DNA from: Paraburkholderia sprentiae WSM5005
GTDB lineage: Bacteria > Pseudomonadota > Gammaproteobacteria > Burkholderiales > Burkholderiaceae
Assembly (NCBI RefSeq): GCF_001865575.2
Contig: NZ_CP017562.2
Span: 2,542,001-2,606,000 of the forward strand
Direction of reading: 5' to 3'
DNA length: 64,000 nt
Part shown: one piece after another, positions 50,284-60,033 of the stretch
How positions within the stretch are numbered: position 1 is the first letter of the stretch
Layout: each line of letters begins with the position of its first letter
Program-made: the position numbers and the translations under genes
Notes under the pieces: model-generated
The model's database searches: none
What the model saw: only the letters and a program-made list of their open reading frames with translations
Told to the model about the DNA's origin: nothing

Positions 50284-52467
50284 TCAAGGTGTCCAGCGAT
50301 ACATCAGGATCTTCGCGCGCGCGTCGTCTTCGACCAGCACCACGTACTCGCCGTTATCGCGCTGCACCGCGCTGATGCCGAGATATACGTCGACCCAGCC
50401 GCTCGTGCCGCCGACGCTCGCTCCCGGCGTCATGTAGCCGAGCGCCGTGCCGTTGCGCGCGTCGTAGACGTCGATGCGATCGGTGTACAGCTCCGCGACG
50501 AAGATATAGTTGCCCGCCACCGCGACACCGACCGTGGTGGTCTGCGGATCGCTTTGCGTGTTCCACGGCAGCGAGATCGCGTAGACCTGGGTCGGCGTGC
50601 CGGTGCTCCAGTTGTCGTAGCGGGCCAGCACCGGACCCGCTTCCTTCCAGTGCGTTGGGTCCCACGGAATCGCGCTGGTGAAACCGGACAGATACATCGT
50701 GTCGGTCGACGCGACATAGACGAGCCGCGCGAGCCGCGTAAACGGCGCGGGCATCGCGAACATCTTCGCGCTCGCATACGTGTAGATGGGATTGCCGGTG
50801 GAGTCGAGACCTTGCAGCGGCATCTCGCGCACGCCGCTCAATGGCGTGGCGAGCCACACGTTGCCGGTTGCGTCGACCCACCAGAAGCCGTCGCCGACCG
50901 TGCTGCCGGTCGACAGATTGCTGCTGATCTCGCTCGCGTCGACGGCGCCATTGCCATTGCTGTCGCGCCACAGCCATTCGCCGTACGTCGGTTGCGCGGC
51001 GGGCCATGTGCCCGGCAGCGGATTCTGCGCGAGCATACCCGACGGAATCGCGATCTCACCATGCGCGGCATCGAAGCGATAGACGTTCAGATAGTGCGCG
51101 CCCGGATCGAGCGTATAGAGAAAACGCTGACCGTCGAATCTGCGCACCATGGGTTCGCCGCGCACGCCGCGCGGCTCGTGAAACGCGGGGTCGTCGGGGT
51201 AATCGAAGCGATCGAGCGTGAACGCCGCATACGACCATTCGTGACCGACCGGCTGCCTGTAATCGAGCGTGAAGCGCTTCGAGCCCGTGTAGATGGAAGC
51301 GGGCGTGGCCGGATCGAACGCGCCGCTATCGACGAAGGTCAGGCCGTAGAGCCGCCAGTTGAGCACGCGCGTGCCGTTCACGTAGCTCTCCAGCACCGCG
51401 CCTTGTCCGACCGACGCGGAGCCCGGGGCGCGCGGCCCCTCGCCGTTTTGCGCGACGTACAGATTGCCGGCCGCATCGACGCCGATGCCGGTGATGCCGT
51501 TAAAGCGCGCATCGCCCGGCACCCCGCGCACCGGATGGAAGATGCCGTTGCGCGTGCCGATCGACGCACCGGCCTGCATCTGGCCGCCCGTGCCGTTGTT
51601 GAACACGAGAATCTGCTGCGAAACGCCGTTGTCGGCGACCAGCAGCTGGCCGGCTGGCGTGACCGTGACGTCGGTCGGCACGGTGCCGGCTGGCAGCGCC
51701 AACGGACCGGCGAGCGCGGTGCCGTCGGCGCGGTAGTGCAGGATGCTGAGGTTGGCTGTCCCGAAGCCGCTGATGATCCACAACGTCGAGTCGGCGTCGA
51801 TCGCGATGCGGGCCGGCGACGCGACGCTCCACGAGCGCAGCGGCTGCATCGATTGCGCGTCGTACACGACGATGCGGTTGCCGTAGGTGTCGGCCACATA
51901 GAGTTCGCTGTCGGTCGCGGCGAGGCCGCGAATGCTCGCATCGGTGCCGGTCTTCACGGTTTGCACCGCGACGAAGCTGTTCTTCGTCGCGTTCGCGCTA
52001 TTGCCGATGCCGCCGGAAAACGGCGCGCCGGTCGCGAGATTCGCGAGCGTGCGTCGCGTGATGCCGTACCAGGTGTAATTGGCCGGTGGATAGTCGGCGC
52101 CGACCAGCGCATTGTTCTCGTTGCCGATCGACATTGCCGCATACAGGTACGTACGATTGACCGCCACCGCGTCGCCGCCGGCCGCGCCCCAGCCGTGCGT
52201 CGAACCGGCGACCGCTAGCTTGTCGCCCGCGCGATAGGCGGCGATTTCGCTGCCGCTTTCGTCCCATGGCGAATTCGTATAGACGGTGCCATCCGCGCCG
52301 ACGCTAATGGCCTGAATGTCCTGCTGCATCCATTTACCGTCGCCAAATCCGAAACTGTTACCGATCCACGAGGTGGTGTAATTCAACTGGGATTGCGCAC
52401 AGGCATTCGGCGAAATAAGGCTGTGGATTAACACCACGGCCACGCCAAGGCGAGAGAAAGGCTTCAC
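50284..52467 (-). CDS. Exported beta-propeller (NHL-type) protein with EF-hand-like loop
   Basis: A 727-residue exported protein with a signal peptide (MKPFSRLGVAVVLIHSLISPNACAQ). The body is made of repeated blades of NHL/SMP-30 style (IRGLAATDSELYVADTYGNRIVVYDAQ, GITGIGVDAAGNLYVAQNGEG, TTTVGVAVAGNYIFVAELYTDRIDVYDARNG), probably one or two six-bladed propellers. Near residue 500 the loop DSNGNGAVDASE matches an EF-hand or dockerin-type calcium site. A function cannot be assigned; secretion or outer-surface location is likely. No secretion partner is adjacent. Confidence 0.85.
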   Translation of the reverse strand: MKPFSRLGVAVVLIHSLISPNACAQSQLNYTTSWIGNSFGFGDGKWMQQDIQAISVGADGTVYTNSPWDESGSEIAAYRAGDKLAVAGSTHGWGAAGGDAVAVNRTYLYAAMSIGNENNALVGADYPPANYTWYGITRRTLANLATGAPFSGGIGNSANATKNSFVAVQTVKTGTDASIRGLAATDSELYVADTYGNRIVVYDAQSMQPLRSWSVASPARIAIDADSTLWIISGFGTANLSILHYRADGTALAGPLALPAGTVPTDVTVTPAGQLLVADNGVSQQILVFNNGTGGQMQAGASIGTRNGIFHPVRGVPGDARFNGITGIGVDAAGNLYVAQNGEGPRAPGSASVGQGAVLESYVNGTRVLNWRLYGLTFVDSGAFDPATPASIYTGSKRFTLDYRQPVGHEWSYAAFTLDRFDYPDDPAFHEPRGVRGEPMVRRFDGQRFLYTLDPGAHYLNVYRFDAAHGEIAIPSGMLAQNPLPGTWPAAQPTYGEWLWRDSNGNGAVDASEISSNLSTGSTVGDGFWWVDATGNVWLATPLSGVREMPLQGLDSTGNPIYTYASAKMFAMPAPFTRLARLVYVASTDTMYLSGFTSAIPWDPTHWKEAGPVLARYDNWSTGTPTQVYAISLPWNTQSDPQTTTVGVAVAGNYIFVAELYTDRIDVYDARNGTALGYMTPGASVGGTSGWVDVYLGISAVQRDNGEYVVLVEDDARAKILMYRWTP

Positions 52468-52706
52468 GGCGGCATTCCATCAGAGTTGGTGTTTTTATCC
52501 TCTCACATAAAAATAGCAAATTAATCGATGAAAAATGGCTATTGAATGCCGGCCGATTCAAATCATTCCGTTTGCATTGAATTGCGTTTCGAACGGAAGC
52601 TTCCGGTCAAGGAACCGGTAAAAACCAGTTCCCGCAAATCTCACCGGTCAACGATTCAGTCGCTTTTTCTGCTCCTGTAAATCCTCACCTTCGGCGATAC
52701 GGCGCA

Positions 52707-53609
52707 TCAAATTCGCTCCGCACGGCGACGCACGACAATCCGTCGCGTTAGATCGAACGCCACCAGATTACCGGCCACGACCAGCAACAGACCGACCACC
52801 GCGAGCGCCGACCAGCGGTAACCCTCGAACAGCGTCGACGCCGCGAGCGCGACGATCGGAAACAGCACCGTGCAGTAGGCCGCGCGCTCCGGGCCGATGC
52901 GGCCGACCAGCATCAGGTAGGCCGTAAAGGCGATCACCGAGCCGAACACCGCGAGATACGCGAGCGCGCCGAGATAGCGCGCCGACGGTTCCAGCGCGAA
53001 CGAATAGCCGGCGAGCAGACTGCCCACCGTCAGGATGGCCGCGCCGATCAGCATCGCCCAACTGTTGGTCGCGAACGGATGCAGGCCCATCGACTGCATG
53101 CGGCTCGACAGCAGGTTGCCGGCCGAGAAGCACAGCGTGCCGAGAAACGCGACGCCAAGCCCGAGCCACGCGGTGTGATCGCCGAGATGCCCGGCCATCT
53201 GCTGCACGAACAGACAGACGATGCCGACGAGCCCGAGCGCCGCGCCCGCCATCGCGCTCGGCTGCAGCGGCCGGCCCATGAAGAGCCGCCCGTTGAGCGA
53301 GTTCAGCAGCGGCGCGGTCGAGAACACCACCGCGACGAGCCCACTCGGCACGATCTGTTCCGCGTAATAGAAGCACAGGAAATTCAGGCAGAACAGCGCG
53401 AGACCCTGCGCGGCCAGATAGCGCCAGGCGTCGCGCGGCGGCCACAGCGGCCGGCGCATGATGCGCAGCAGCGCGAACATCAGCAGCGCGGCGATCCAGA
53501 AACGCCACGCAATCGATACCGGCGGCGGCACCGCGCCGAGTTGCCATTTGATCGCAATCCACGTGGTGCCCCAGATCAGCACGGTGGCAGCGTAAAGGAG
53601 GAGATTCAT
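52707..53609 (-). CDS. DMT-superfamily (EamA) transporter
   Basis: A 300-residue inner-membrane protein with ten predicted helices in two EamA repeats (LLYAATVLIWGTTWIAIKWQLG opening each export channel half, and LAYLAVFGSVIAFTAYLMLVGRIGPERAAYCTVLFPIVALAASTLFEGY). Such proteins export metabolites or amino acids. It is divergent from an AraC regulator, which may control it. No substrate is indicated. Confidence 0.9.
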   Translation of the reverse strand: MNLLLYAATVLIWGTTWIAIKWQLGAVPPPVSIAWRFWIAALLMFALLRIMRRPLWPPRDAWRYLAAQGLALFCLNFLCFYYAEQIVPSGLVAVVFSTAPLLNSLNGRLFMGRPLQPSAMAGAALGLVGIVCLFVQQMAGHLGDHTAWLGLGVAFLGTLCFSAGNLLSSRMQSMGLHPFATNSWAMLIGAAILTVGSLLAGYSFALEPSARYLGALAYLAVFGSVIAFTAYLMLVGRIGPERAAYCTVLFPIVALAASTLFEGYRWSALAVVGLLLVVAGNLVAFDLTRRIVVRRRAERI

Positions 53610-53814
53610 GGTCGGGCCTCAGACTGCAATGACGGGCTGCGATGACGACTGCAATGACACGCGGCATCGACGAAAGCCCGACTATGCAACCGCGCCGCCG
53701 CCCGCAGTTGTCCAAAATTGCGCACTTTTTCGTGCCGATGCGCAGGCAGATGGGGCGCGCCGTATACTGGCCGCTCCACCATTACCCTACACCGGTAAAC
53801 CGCCGCCCGCCGCC

Positions 53815-54732
53815 GTGAACGCTACCCCGTCCGTCCCCGTGATATCCGCCGCCGGCACGCCTTTTGGCTTGCAGTCGGTCTGTCACACGCTCGCCAGTGC
53901 GAACGCGCATCTTGACCGTTTCGCGTGGCTCGGCGACGGACTCGCGATCGCACTCTGGACCCGCGACACGAAGGAAGCCGAGACCGTCTACGAGCGGCCC
54001 GGCCATCACACGCTGTCGTGCTATCTGGACGGCGGCTATCGCACCGAGCGCCAGAAAATGCCGGGGCACTACGGCGCGCCGTCGCGGCTGTGTGCACTGC
54101 CTGGCGATCACGAATCGCGCTGGTGGGTGCGCGGCCACATGCACTTCATGCACCTGTACTTCCTGCCCGAGCACTTCACGCGACGCGCGGTGCAGGAGCT
54201 CGACCGCGAGCCGCGCGAACTGACGCTCGCCGACCGCACCTATTTCGAGGACCCGCGCATCGCGAGTCTGTGTCAGTCGCTCGTCAACGAGGCGTGGGAA
54301 AGTCCCGATGGCCGGCTGCGCGTCAACGAGACGGCGCACGAAGTGCTGAGCCTGCTATTGCGCGGACAGGCCGTGCGGCGCGCGAACGTGGCGCTGAAGG
54401 GCGGGCTCTCGGCCGCGACGCGGCGCCGCCTGCGCGACTATATCGACAGTCATCTCGCGCAGCCGTTGACGCTGGGTGAATTGTCGGGTGTCGCGGCGCT
54501 CTCGGAGTTTCATCTTGCACGCATGTTTCGCGAGTCATTCGGGCTGCCGCCCGCCGCGTGGATTGCGCGGCAACGACTCGATCGCGCTCGCACGCTGCTG
54601 CGCGCGGCGACGCTGCCGCTCGCGCAGATCGCCGAGCAATGCGGCTATGCGAACGCGAGTCACTTTAGTCACCGGTTTCGCGAGGCTGTCGGGGTGACGC
54701 CGAGCAGCTATCGGCAAGCTATCGGGGTTTGA
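53815..54732 (+). CDS. AraC-family transcriptional regulator
   Basis: A 305-residue regulator with an N-terminal cupin-like effector domain (RPGHHTLSCYLDGGYRTERQKMPGHYGAPSRLC) and two C-terminal helix-turn-helix motifs (LRDYIDSHLAQPLTLGELSGVAALSEFHLARMFRESFG and RTLLRAATLPLAQIAEQCGYANASHFSHRFREAVGVTPSSYRQ). The GTG at 53815 is preferred because a TATACT box at 53763-53768 puts the transcript start near 53775, inside the longer in-frame alternative. Divergent from the EamA exporter gene, the likely target. Confidence 0.88.
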   Translation: MNATPSVPVISAAGTPFGLQSVCHTLASANAHLDRFAWLGDGLAIALWTRDTKEAETVYERPGHHTLSCYLDGGYRTERQKMPGHYGAPSRLCALPGDHESRWWVRGHMHFMHLYFLPEHFTRRAVQELDREPRELTLADRTYFEDPRIASLCQSLVNEAWESPDGRLRVNETAHEVLSLLLRGQAVRRANVALKGGLSAATRRRLRDYIDSHLAQPLTLGELSGVAALSEFHLARMFRESFGLPPAAWIARQRLDRARTLLRAATLPLAQIAEQCGYANASHFSHRFREAVGVTPSSYRQAIGV

Positions 54733-54757
54733 GTTTCGCGCTTGCGTTAGCCGCGCG

Positions 54758-57700
54758 TCATTGCAGCGCCATCGCCAGCACGCGCGCGACGTGCATCGCC
54801 TCGACACCCGCGCCATCGCGGATCTGATGGCGGCAGCTGGTCCCGTCGGCGACCATCACCGTGGTGGCATCGAGCTTGCGCACCGCGGGCAGCAACGACA
54901 GCTCGGCCATCGCCTGCGAGCTCGCGTAGTGCTCCGCTTCATAGCCGAAGCTGCCGGCCATGCCGCAGCACGACGATTCGACCGTCGACACCTTCAATTC
55001 GGGAATCCACTTGAGCACGGTCTGCACCGGCGTGAACGCGTCGAACGCCTTCTGATGGCAGTGGCCGTGCACGAGCGCCTGCTGCATCGGCAGTGGGTTC
55101 AAGGTCAGCCGCAAACGTCCGGCCTGTTGTTCGCGCACGAGGAATTCCTCGAATAGAAACGCGTGCTGCGCGAGGCGCCGCGCTTCGTCGCCGAAACCGT
55201 ACTGCAGGAATTCGTCGCGCAACGTCAGCAGGCAGGACGGCTCCAGACCCACCACCGGCACGCCACGTTCGACGAACGGTCCGAACAGATCGAGCATGCG
55301 CCGCGCTTCGTGCTTCGCTTCATCGACGAGACCGGCCGCGAGAAAGGTGCGGCCGCAACACACCGGACGCTCGCCCGGGCGTGCATTGAAGTGGACCGTG
55401 TAGCCCGCCGCTTCGAGCACCCGTTGCGCGGCACGCGCGTTGTCGGGCTCCAGGTGATTGTCGAAGGTGTCGACGAACAGCAGCACTTCTTTCAGCGTGG
55501 GCGCTTGCGTCGCGCCACGTGCAGACTTTGCGGACACCGCATCGGCCAGAAACGCCTTCTTGAATCGCGGCAGACTGCGCCCGGTCGCGAACCCGACAGA
55601 ACGCTTGAACCACGCCGACAGCAGCGGCACGTTGTCCGCGAGCGCCAGCAGTCCCGGCATGCGGCTCGCCGCGCCTGCATAGCGCGGCATGAACGCGACA
55701 AGCCTGTCGCGCAGCCGCACGCCATGCGTCTTTGCACGCGCCGCTCGCGCCTCGACCTTGAACTTCGCCATGTCGACGCCGGTCGGGCAATCGCGCTTGC
55801 AGCCCTTGCACGATACGCACAGGTCGAGCGCTTCTTTCACGTCATCGCTCGCGAGCCCGCGTTCGCCGAGCTGCCCCGAAATCGCGAGCCGCAACGTGTT
55901 GGCCCGCCCGCGCGTCAGATGTTGCTCGTCCTTCGTCACGCGATAGCTTGGGCACATCGTGCCCGCGTCGAACTTTCGACAGTGGCCGTTGTTGTTGCAC
56001 ATCTCGACCGCTTTCGCGAGACCGCCGCTCAGATCGTCGCCGCTGCCTGGCGCGCTTTCCTCGCCCGTCAGCGAGTCGCGCTTCACGTTCCACGCCGACC
56101 AGTCGAGCACCGTTTCGATGCGCTGTTCGCGATAGCCCGGCGCAAAGCGGAAATTGCGCGCGTCGTCCATCTTCGGCGGACGCACGATCTTGTCGGGATT
56201 GAAGCGATTGTCCGGGTCGAACAGCGTCTTGATCTCGCGGAACGCCTCGTTCAGGCGCGGCCCATATTGCCATGCAACCCATTCGCCACGACACAGACCG
56301 TCGCCGTGCTCGCCCGAATAGGCGCCCTTGTACTCGCGCACGAGCGCGGCCGCTTCTTCGGCGATCGCGCGCATCTTCGTGGCGCCGTCGCGGCGCATGT
56401 CGAGAATCGGCCGCACGTGCAGCGTGCCGACGCTCGCGTGCGCATACCACGTGCCTTCGGTGCCGTGGCGATGAAACACGTCGGTCAGGCGGCTCGTGTA
56501 GTCGGCCAGATGTTCGAGCGGTACCGCGCAATCTTCGATAAAGGACACCGGCTTACCGTCGCCCTTCATGCTCATCATGATGTTGAGCCCGGCCTTGCGC
56601 ACTTCCCACAGCGCCTTCTGCGCATTCGCGTCCGCCATCTCGACGACCGCGTCGGGCAAGCCCAGTTCGCCCATCAACTCGGTTAGCTGCTTGAGCGACG
56701 CGAGCTGCGCGTCGCGATCCTCGCCCGCGAATTCGACGAGCAGAATTGCCTGCGGCTCGCCGACCAGCGCCTTTTCGATCACCGGACGAAACGCGGGATT
56801 GCTCAACGCGAGGTCGATCATCGTGCGATCGACGAGTTCGACCGCGACCGGCTTCAATTTGACGATGTGCTGCGTCAGCGCCATCGACTGCCGGAAGCTC
56901 GCAAAGTTGACCACGCCAAGCGCCTTATGCGCGGGCAGCGGCGCGAGCTTCAGCGTGATCTGCCGGCTGAACGCGAGCGTGCCTTCCGAGCCGACCAGCA
57001 GATGCGCGAGGTTCGCGCAGCCATCGTCGGTATAGGCGCGCGGATTCTGGCAGTCGAACAGATCGATGTTGTAGCCCGCGACGCGGCGCAGCACCTTCGG
57101 CACGCGCGCGACGATTTCGTCACGCTCGCGCTGCGCGATTTGCGTGACCCCCGCGACGATCTGCTGCAAGCGCTCGCCTTGCGGCGGCTCGCGCAGCGAC
57201 GCGAAGCGCGCTTCGCTGCCGTCGGCGAGAATCGCGTCGATCGCGTCGACGTTGTGCACCATGTTGCCGTATTCGATCGAGCGCGAGCCGCACGAGTTAT
57301 TGCCGGCCATGCCGCCGATCGTGCATTGGGCAGCCGTCGATACATCCACCGGAAACCACAGTCCATGCGGCTTCAGCCAGGCGTTCAGATGATCGAGCAC
57401 GACGCCGGGCTCGACTGTCACGGTGCGCGCGCTGGCATCGAACGCGACGATGTTGTTGAGCCACTTGCTCGTGTCGATCACGAGCGCTTCGCCGACCGTC
57501 TGCCCGCACTGGCTCGTGCCCGCGCCGCGCGCGAGCAGCGGCACTTTCTCGCTGCGGGCGATATCGAGCGCGATGCGTAGATCCTGCTGATCGCGCGGCA
57601 CAACGACGCCGACCGGCGTGATCTGATAGATCGACGCATCAGTCGCGTAACGGCCCCGGCTGGCGAGATCGAACAGCACGTCGCCGCGCAACGATTTGCG

Positions 57701-57790
57701 CAGACGCTGTGCGAGCGGGCTGATGGAGCGCGCGGCGGAGGGAACCAGATGGATCGGCTTGACGAGCAAGCCCGCGGTGGGATTCGTCAT
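54758..57790 (-). CDS. YdiJ-like FAD/Fe-S D-2-hydroxyacid dehydrogenase
   Basis: A 1,010-residue flavoprotein. Order: FAD-binding PCMH domain (about 40-270; RGAGTSQCGQTVGEALVIDTSKW, GNNSCGSRS), FAD-oxidase C-terminal domain (to about 540; YSGEHGDGLCRGEW), then two iron-sulfur motifs (CNNNGHCRKFDAGTMCPSY and the ferredoxin-type CVSCKGCKRDCPTG), then two Cys-rich CCG domains (PVCCGRTF, SSCCGMAG). Length and order match E. coli YdiJ, a D-2-hydroxyglutarate dehydrogenase, and electrons would go to the quinone pool. Last gene of an operon with a hydratase-like protein, an MFS transporter and an aminotransferase. The actual hydroxy acid is unknown. Confidence 0.92.
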   Translation of the reverse strand: MTNPTAGLLVKPIHLVPSAARSISPLAQRLRKSLRGDVLFDLASRGRYATDASIYQITPVGVVVPRDQQDLRIALDIARSEKVPLLARGAGTSQCGQTVGEALVIDTSKWLNNIVAFDASARTVTVEPGVVLDHLNAWLKPHGLWFPVDVSTAAQCTIGGMAGNNSCGSRSIEYGNMVHNVDAIDAILADGSEARFASLREPPQGERLQQIVAGVTQIAQRERDEIVARVPKVLRRVAGYNIDLFDCQNPRAYTDDGCANLAHLLVGSEGTLAFSRQITLKLAPLPAHKALGVVNFASFRQSMALTQHIVKLKPVAVELVDRTMIDLALSNPAFRPVIEKALVGEPQAILLVEFAGEDRDAQLASLKQLTELMGELGLPDAVVEMADANAQKALWEVRKAGLNIMMSMKGDGKPVSFIEDCAVPLEHLADYTSRLTDVFHRHGTEGTWYAHASVGTLHVRPILDMRRDGATKMRAIAEEAAALVREYKGAYSGEHGDGLCRGEWVAWQYGPRLNEAFREIKTLFDPDNRFNPDKIVRPPKMDDARNFRFAPGYREQRIETVLDWSAWNVKRDSLTGEESAPGSGDDLSGGLAKAVEMCNNNGHCRKFDAGTMCPSYRVTKDEQHLTRGRANTLRLAISGQLGERGLASDDVKEALDLCVSCKGCKRDCPTGVDMAKFKVEARAARAKTHGVRLRDRLVAFMPRYAGAASRMPGLLALADNVPLLSAWFKRSVGFATGRSLPRFKKAFLADAVSAKSARGATQAPTLKEVLLFVDTFDNHLEPDNARAAQRVLEAAGYTVHFNARPGERPVCCGRTFLAAGLVDEAKHEARRMLDLFGPFVERGVPVVGLEPSCLLTLRDEFLQYGFGDEARRLAQHAFLFEEFLVREQQAGRLRLTLNPLPMQQALVHGHCHQKAFDAFTPVQTVLKWIPELKVSTVESSCCGMAGSFGYEAEHYASSQAMAELSLLPAVRKLDATTVMVADGTSCRHQIRDGAGVEAMHVARVLAMALQ

Positions 57791-57837
57791 TTCGTCGGCC
57801 TGTGAGGAGCGCGCCTGAACCGCGCGGCTCGAATTGC

Positions 57838-58587
57838 CTAGTACAGCGTCAGATGAAGCGGCGCGAGTCCTTCGATATGCCCGCTCACGGTGCCCGCCTC
57901 GCGCGGAAAAAACATGCCGGTGTACGAACCCGCGGTGATCACCATCTCCGGTGTCACCGCAATGCCGCGCGCGCTCGCGTGATTGACGAGCCAAGTCAAC
58001 AGCCGCCGCGGATCGCCGGCCGGATTCGCGGGCGTCGTTTCGACGACGTCGCGCCCGTTGAACTCGAAACGCAGCGATGGCGCGACGAACGGGAAGTCCT
58101 CGCGATACCGCGTGAATTCGCCGACGATCAGCGCGCCGTGATTCTGCAGGTCCGCGAGCTGCGCGAGTTTGTCGATGGCGGGCCACGCGGCATAGCGGCT
58201 CGCGACAATCTCGATGGTCGCGCCGATCGAGCCGATACCCGCGAGCACTTCGTCCTCGTCGTAAAGCGTCGCCGACGGCTCGAAACGCCGGCCGAAACGG
58301 AACGCGACTTCGAGTTCGAGCCCGAGAGGCGCGAAGCCTTCAAGCGACAGACGCGCACCGTCCGCAAGCAGATCGGTATGGGGCAATGGCGCGCCTTGAA
58401 TCGGTCCGCTCGCCGATTTTGCGCCGATCTTCCAGCCACCGATTCGCGCGCCGCACGCGCTCAGAATCTCGTGCTGGATGGCGTAAGCCGCGTCGGCATC
58501 GGCAGGAAGCTGTTGCGGCGGCAAGCTAGCAAGCGTAGTACGAGCGCGACGCGCATCGGCAAGAATCTGGCTCAGTGATGGCGTCAT
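57838..58587 (-). CDS. 2-keto-4-pentenoate hydratase-like FAH-superfamily protein
   Basis: A 249-residue MhpD/fumarylacetoacetate-hydrolase-fold protein (AYAIQHEILSACGARIGGWKIGAKS, LELEVAFRFGRRF with metal-binding Glu residues, IEIVASRY, VNHASARGIAVTPEMVITAGSYTGMFFPREAGTVSG). Family members hydrate 2-hydroxypenta-2,4-dienoate or decarboxylate 2-oxo acids. It ends 47 bp before the YdiJ-like gene and starts 3 bp after the MFS gene, so all are one transcript. Possible role: handling a keto acid formed by the aminotransferase. Confidence 0.88.
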   Translation of the reverse strand: MTPSLSQILADARRARTTLASLPPQQLPADADAAYAIQHEILSACGARIGGWKIGAKSASGPIQGAPLPHTDLLADGARLSLEGFAPLGLELEVAFRFGRRFEPSATLYDEDEVLAGIGSIGATIEIVASRYAAWPAIDKLAQLADLQNHGALIVGEFTRYREDFPFVAPSLRFEFNGRDVVETTPANPAGDPRRLLTWLVNHASARGIAVTPEMVITAGSYTGMFFPREAGTVSGHIEGLAPLHLTLY

Positions 58588-58590
58588 GTT

Positions 58591-59877
58591 TTACATGCCC
58601 ATGCTGGTGGACACATGCGCCTTGTCCGACGCGCCCAGTTCGAAGCGGCTCTCCGGTTGCATGCGGAACGCGAGCACGACACCGACGCCCATCAGCAACA
58701 TGCTGCCGACGAACGGCAGATCCCAGTTGCCGAAGTAGTCGATCAGAAAACCGCCCATCACCGGTGAGATGATCGCGGCGAGCGCCGACCCCGTGTTCAT
58801 CATGCCGCTCGCGGTGCCGGCGAAGTCCGGCGCGATATCCATCGGGATCGCCCACATCGGACCGATCGTCATCTCGGCGAAGAAGAAGCCCGACGCGAGA
58901 CACGCGATGGACAGCGTCAGGTCGTGCGTGAACATCAGCGGAATCAGCGACAGCAGGCAGAACAGCATGCACACCGACACCATCCAGCTGCGCGCGCGTT
59001 TGAGGCTGCCGGTGCGCTTGAAGATCGCATCGGTGACGATACCGCCCAGCGTGTCGCCGACCACGCCGGCGAAGAACACGACCGACGCGAAGATCGCCGA
59101 CTTCTTCAATTCCAGATGTTGGTTATGCAGGAAGTACAGCGGAATCCAGCTCAGGAACAGCCACAGCGTCCAGCCGTAGCAGAAGTAGACGATCGTAACG
59201 GGCGTCATGCGGCGAAACAGCTTGCCCCACGGCAGGCCGGCGGTTTTCGGCTTCGGCGCGGGCAGCACGGCGAGTTCGTCGGGCGTGATGCGCGGATGAT
59301 CTTTCGGATGCTCGGTGAACGTGACCGCCCACATGACCACCCACACCAGACTCAGCCCGCCGCAGATAAAGAACGATTCGCGCCAGCCCCAGTTGGTCAT
59401 CACGAGTACGATCAGTGCCGGCGCGACCGCATTGCCGACTCGCGACGCCGCGTGTGTGATGCCCTGCGCGAAGCCGCGCTTTTCTTTGGCGACCCAGCGC
59501 GACATCGCCGACGTTGCAGCCGGGAACGTCGCGCCTTCACCGAAACCGAGCACGACCCGCGCGGCCAGCAACGAAGCGAGTCCGCCCGCAAACCCTGTGA
59601 GCACCGTCGCGAGACCCCAGATCGCGCCGCAGAACAGCAGCGTGCGTCGCGCGCCGAAGCGATCGCTGACCCAGCCGCCGATCACCTGAAACAGCAGATA
59701 CGGATACGCGAAGGCCGAGAACACGAGCCCGACCTGCGTATGCGTGAGATTGAATTCCTTGCCGAAACCCGCGGCCGCGGTGCTGACGTTCACGCGATCG
59801 AGGTAGGTGATGAAGTACATGATGCAGAGCATCACTAGAACGATACTGGTCGCACTGGTCAAACGAAACCGCTTCAT
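58591..59877 (-). CDS. MFS transporter, anion:cation symporter (ACS) type
   Basis: A 428-residue transporter with twelve helices. It has the opening ITYLDRVNVSTAAAGFGKEFNLTHTQVGLVFSAFAYPYLLFQVIGGWVSDRFGARR, which carries the MFS signature GG-x-x-x-DRFGARR, and GEGATFPAATSAMSRWVAKEKRGFAQG. This is the glucarate/galactarate/hexuronate ACS subfamily, importing organic acids. GGAGAG precedes the ATG at 59877. It sits in the operon between the aminotransferase and the hydratase-like gene and presumably imports the substrate. Confidence 0.92.
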   Translation of the reverse strand: MKRFRLTSATSIVLVMLCIMYFITYLDRVNVSTAAAGFGKEFNLTHTQVGLVFSAFAYPYLLFQVIGGWVSDRFGARRTLLFCGAIWGLATVLTGFAGGLASLLAARVVLGFGEGATFPAATSAMSRWVAKEKRGFAQGITHAASRVGNAVAPALIVLVMTNWGWRESFFICGGLSLVWVVMWAVTFTEHPKDHPRITPDELAVLPAPKPKTAGLPWGKLFRRMTPVTIVYFCYGWTLWLFLSWIPLYFLHNQHLELKKSAIFASVVFFAGVVGDTLGGIVTDAIFKRTGSLKRARSWMVSVCMLFCLLSLIPLMFTHDLTLSIACLASGFFFAEMTIGPMWAIPMDIAPDFAGTASGMMNTGSALAAIISPVMGGFLIDYFGNWDLPFVGSMLLMGVGVVLAFRMQPESRFELGASDKAHVSTSMGM

Positions 59878-60033
59878 CGTCTCTCTCCATGGCATGTGTC
59901 GACGGCGCGCCTGAAGTGGCGCGCTGCGTCCGTCGCCCGTCGGCGGCGAGAGCCGCTATGGACGCCTTGCATGTTGTTCTGGCCGCGTTCTGCGCGCGGC
60001 TCGATGAGGGAAGCGCTCCCTGCGGCCCGACAA

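Noticed and set aside
50167..52218. A 683-codon frame antisense to the propeller gene
   Set aside because: No ribosome site or family features; the opposite strand has a signal peptide and propeller repeats.
57791..58186. A 132-residue N-terminal extension of the YdiJ-like protein
   Set aside because: It overlaps the hydratase-like gene in another frame and its residues are Arg-rich with no domain.
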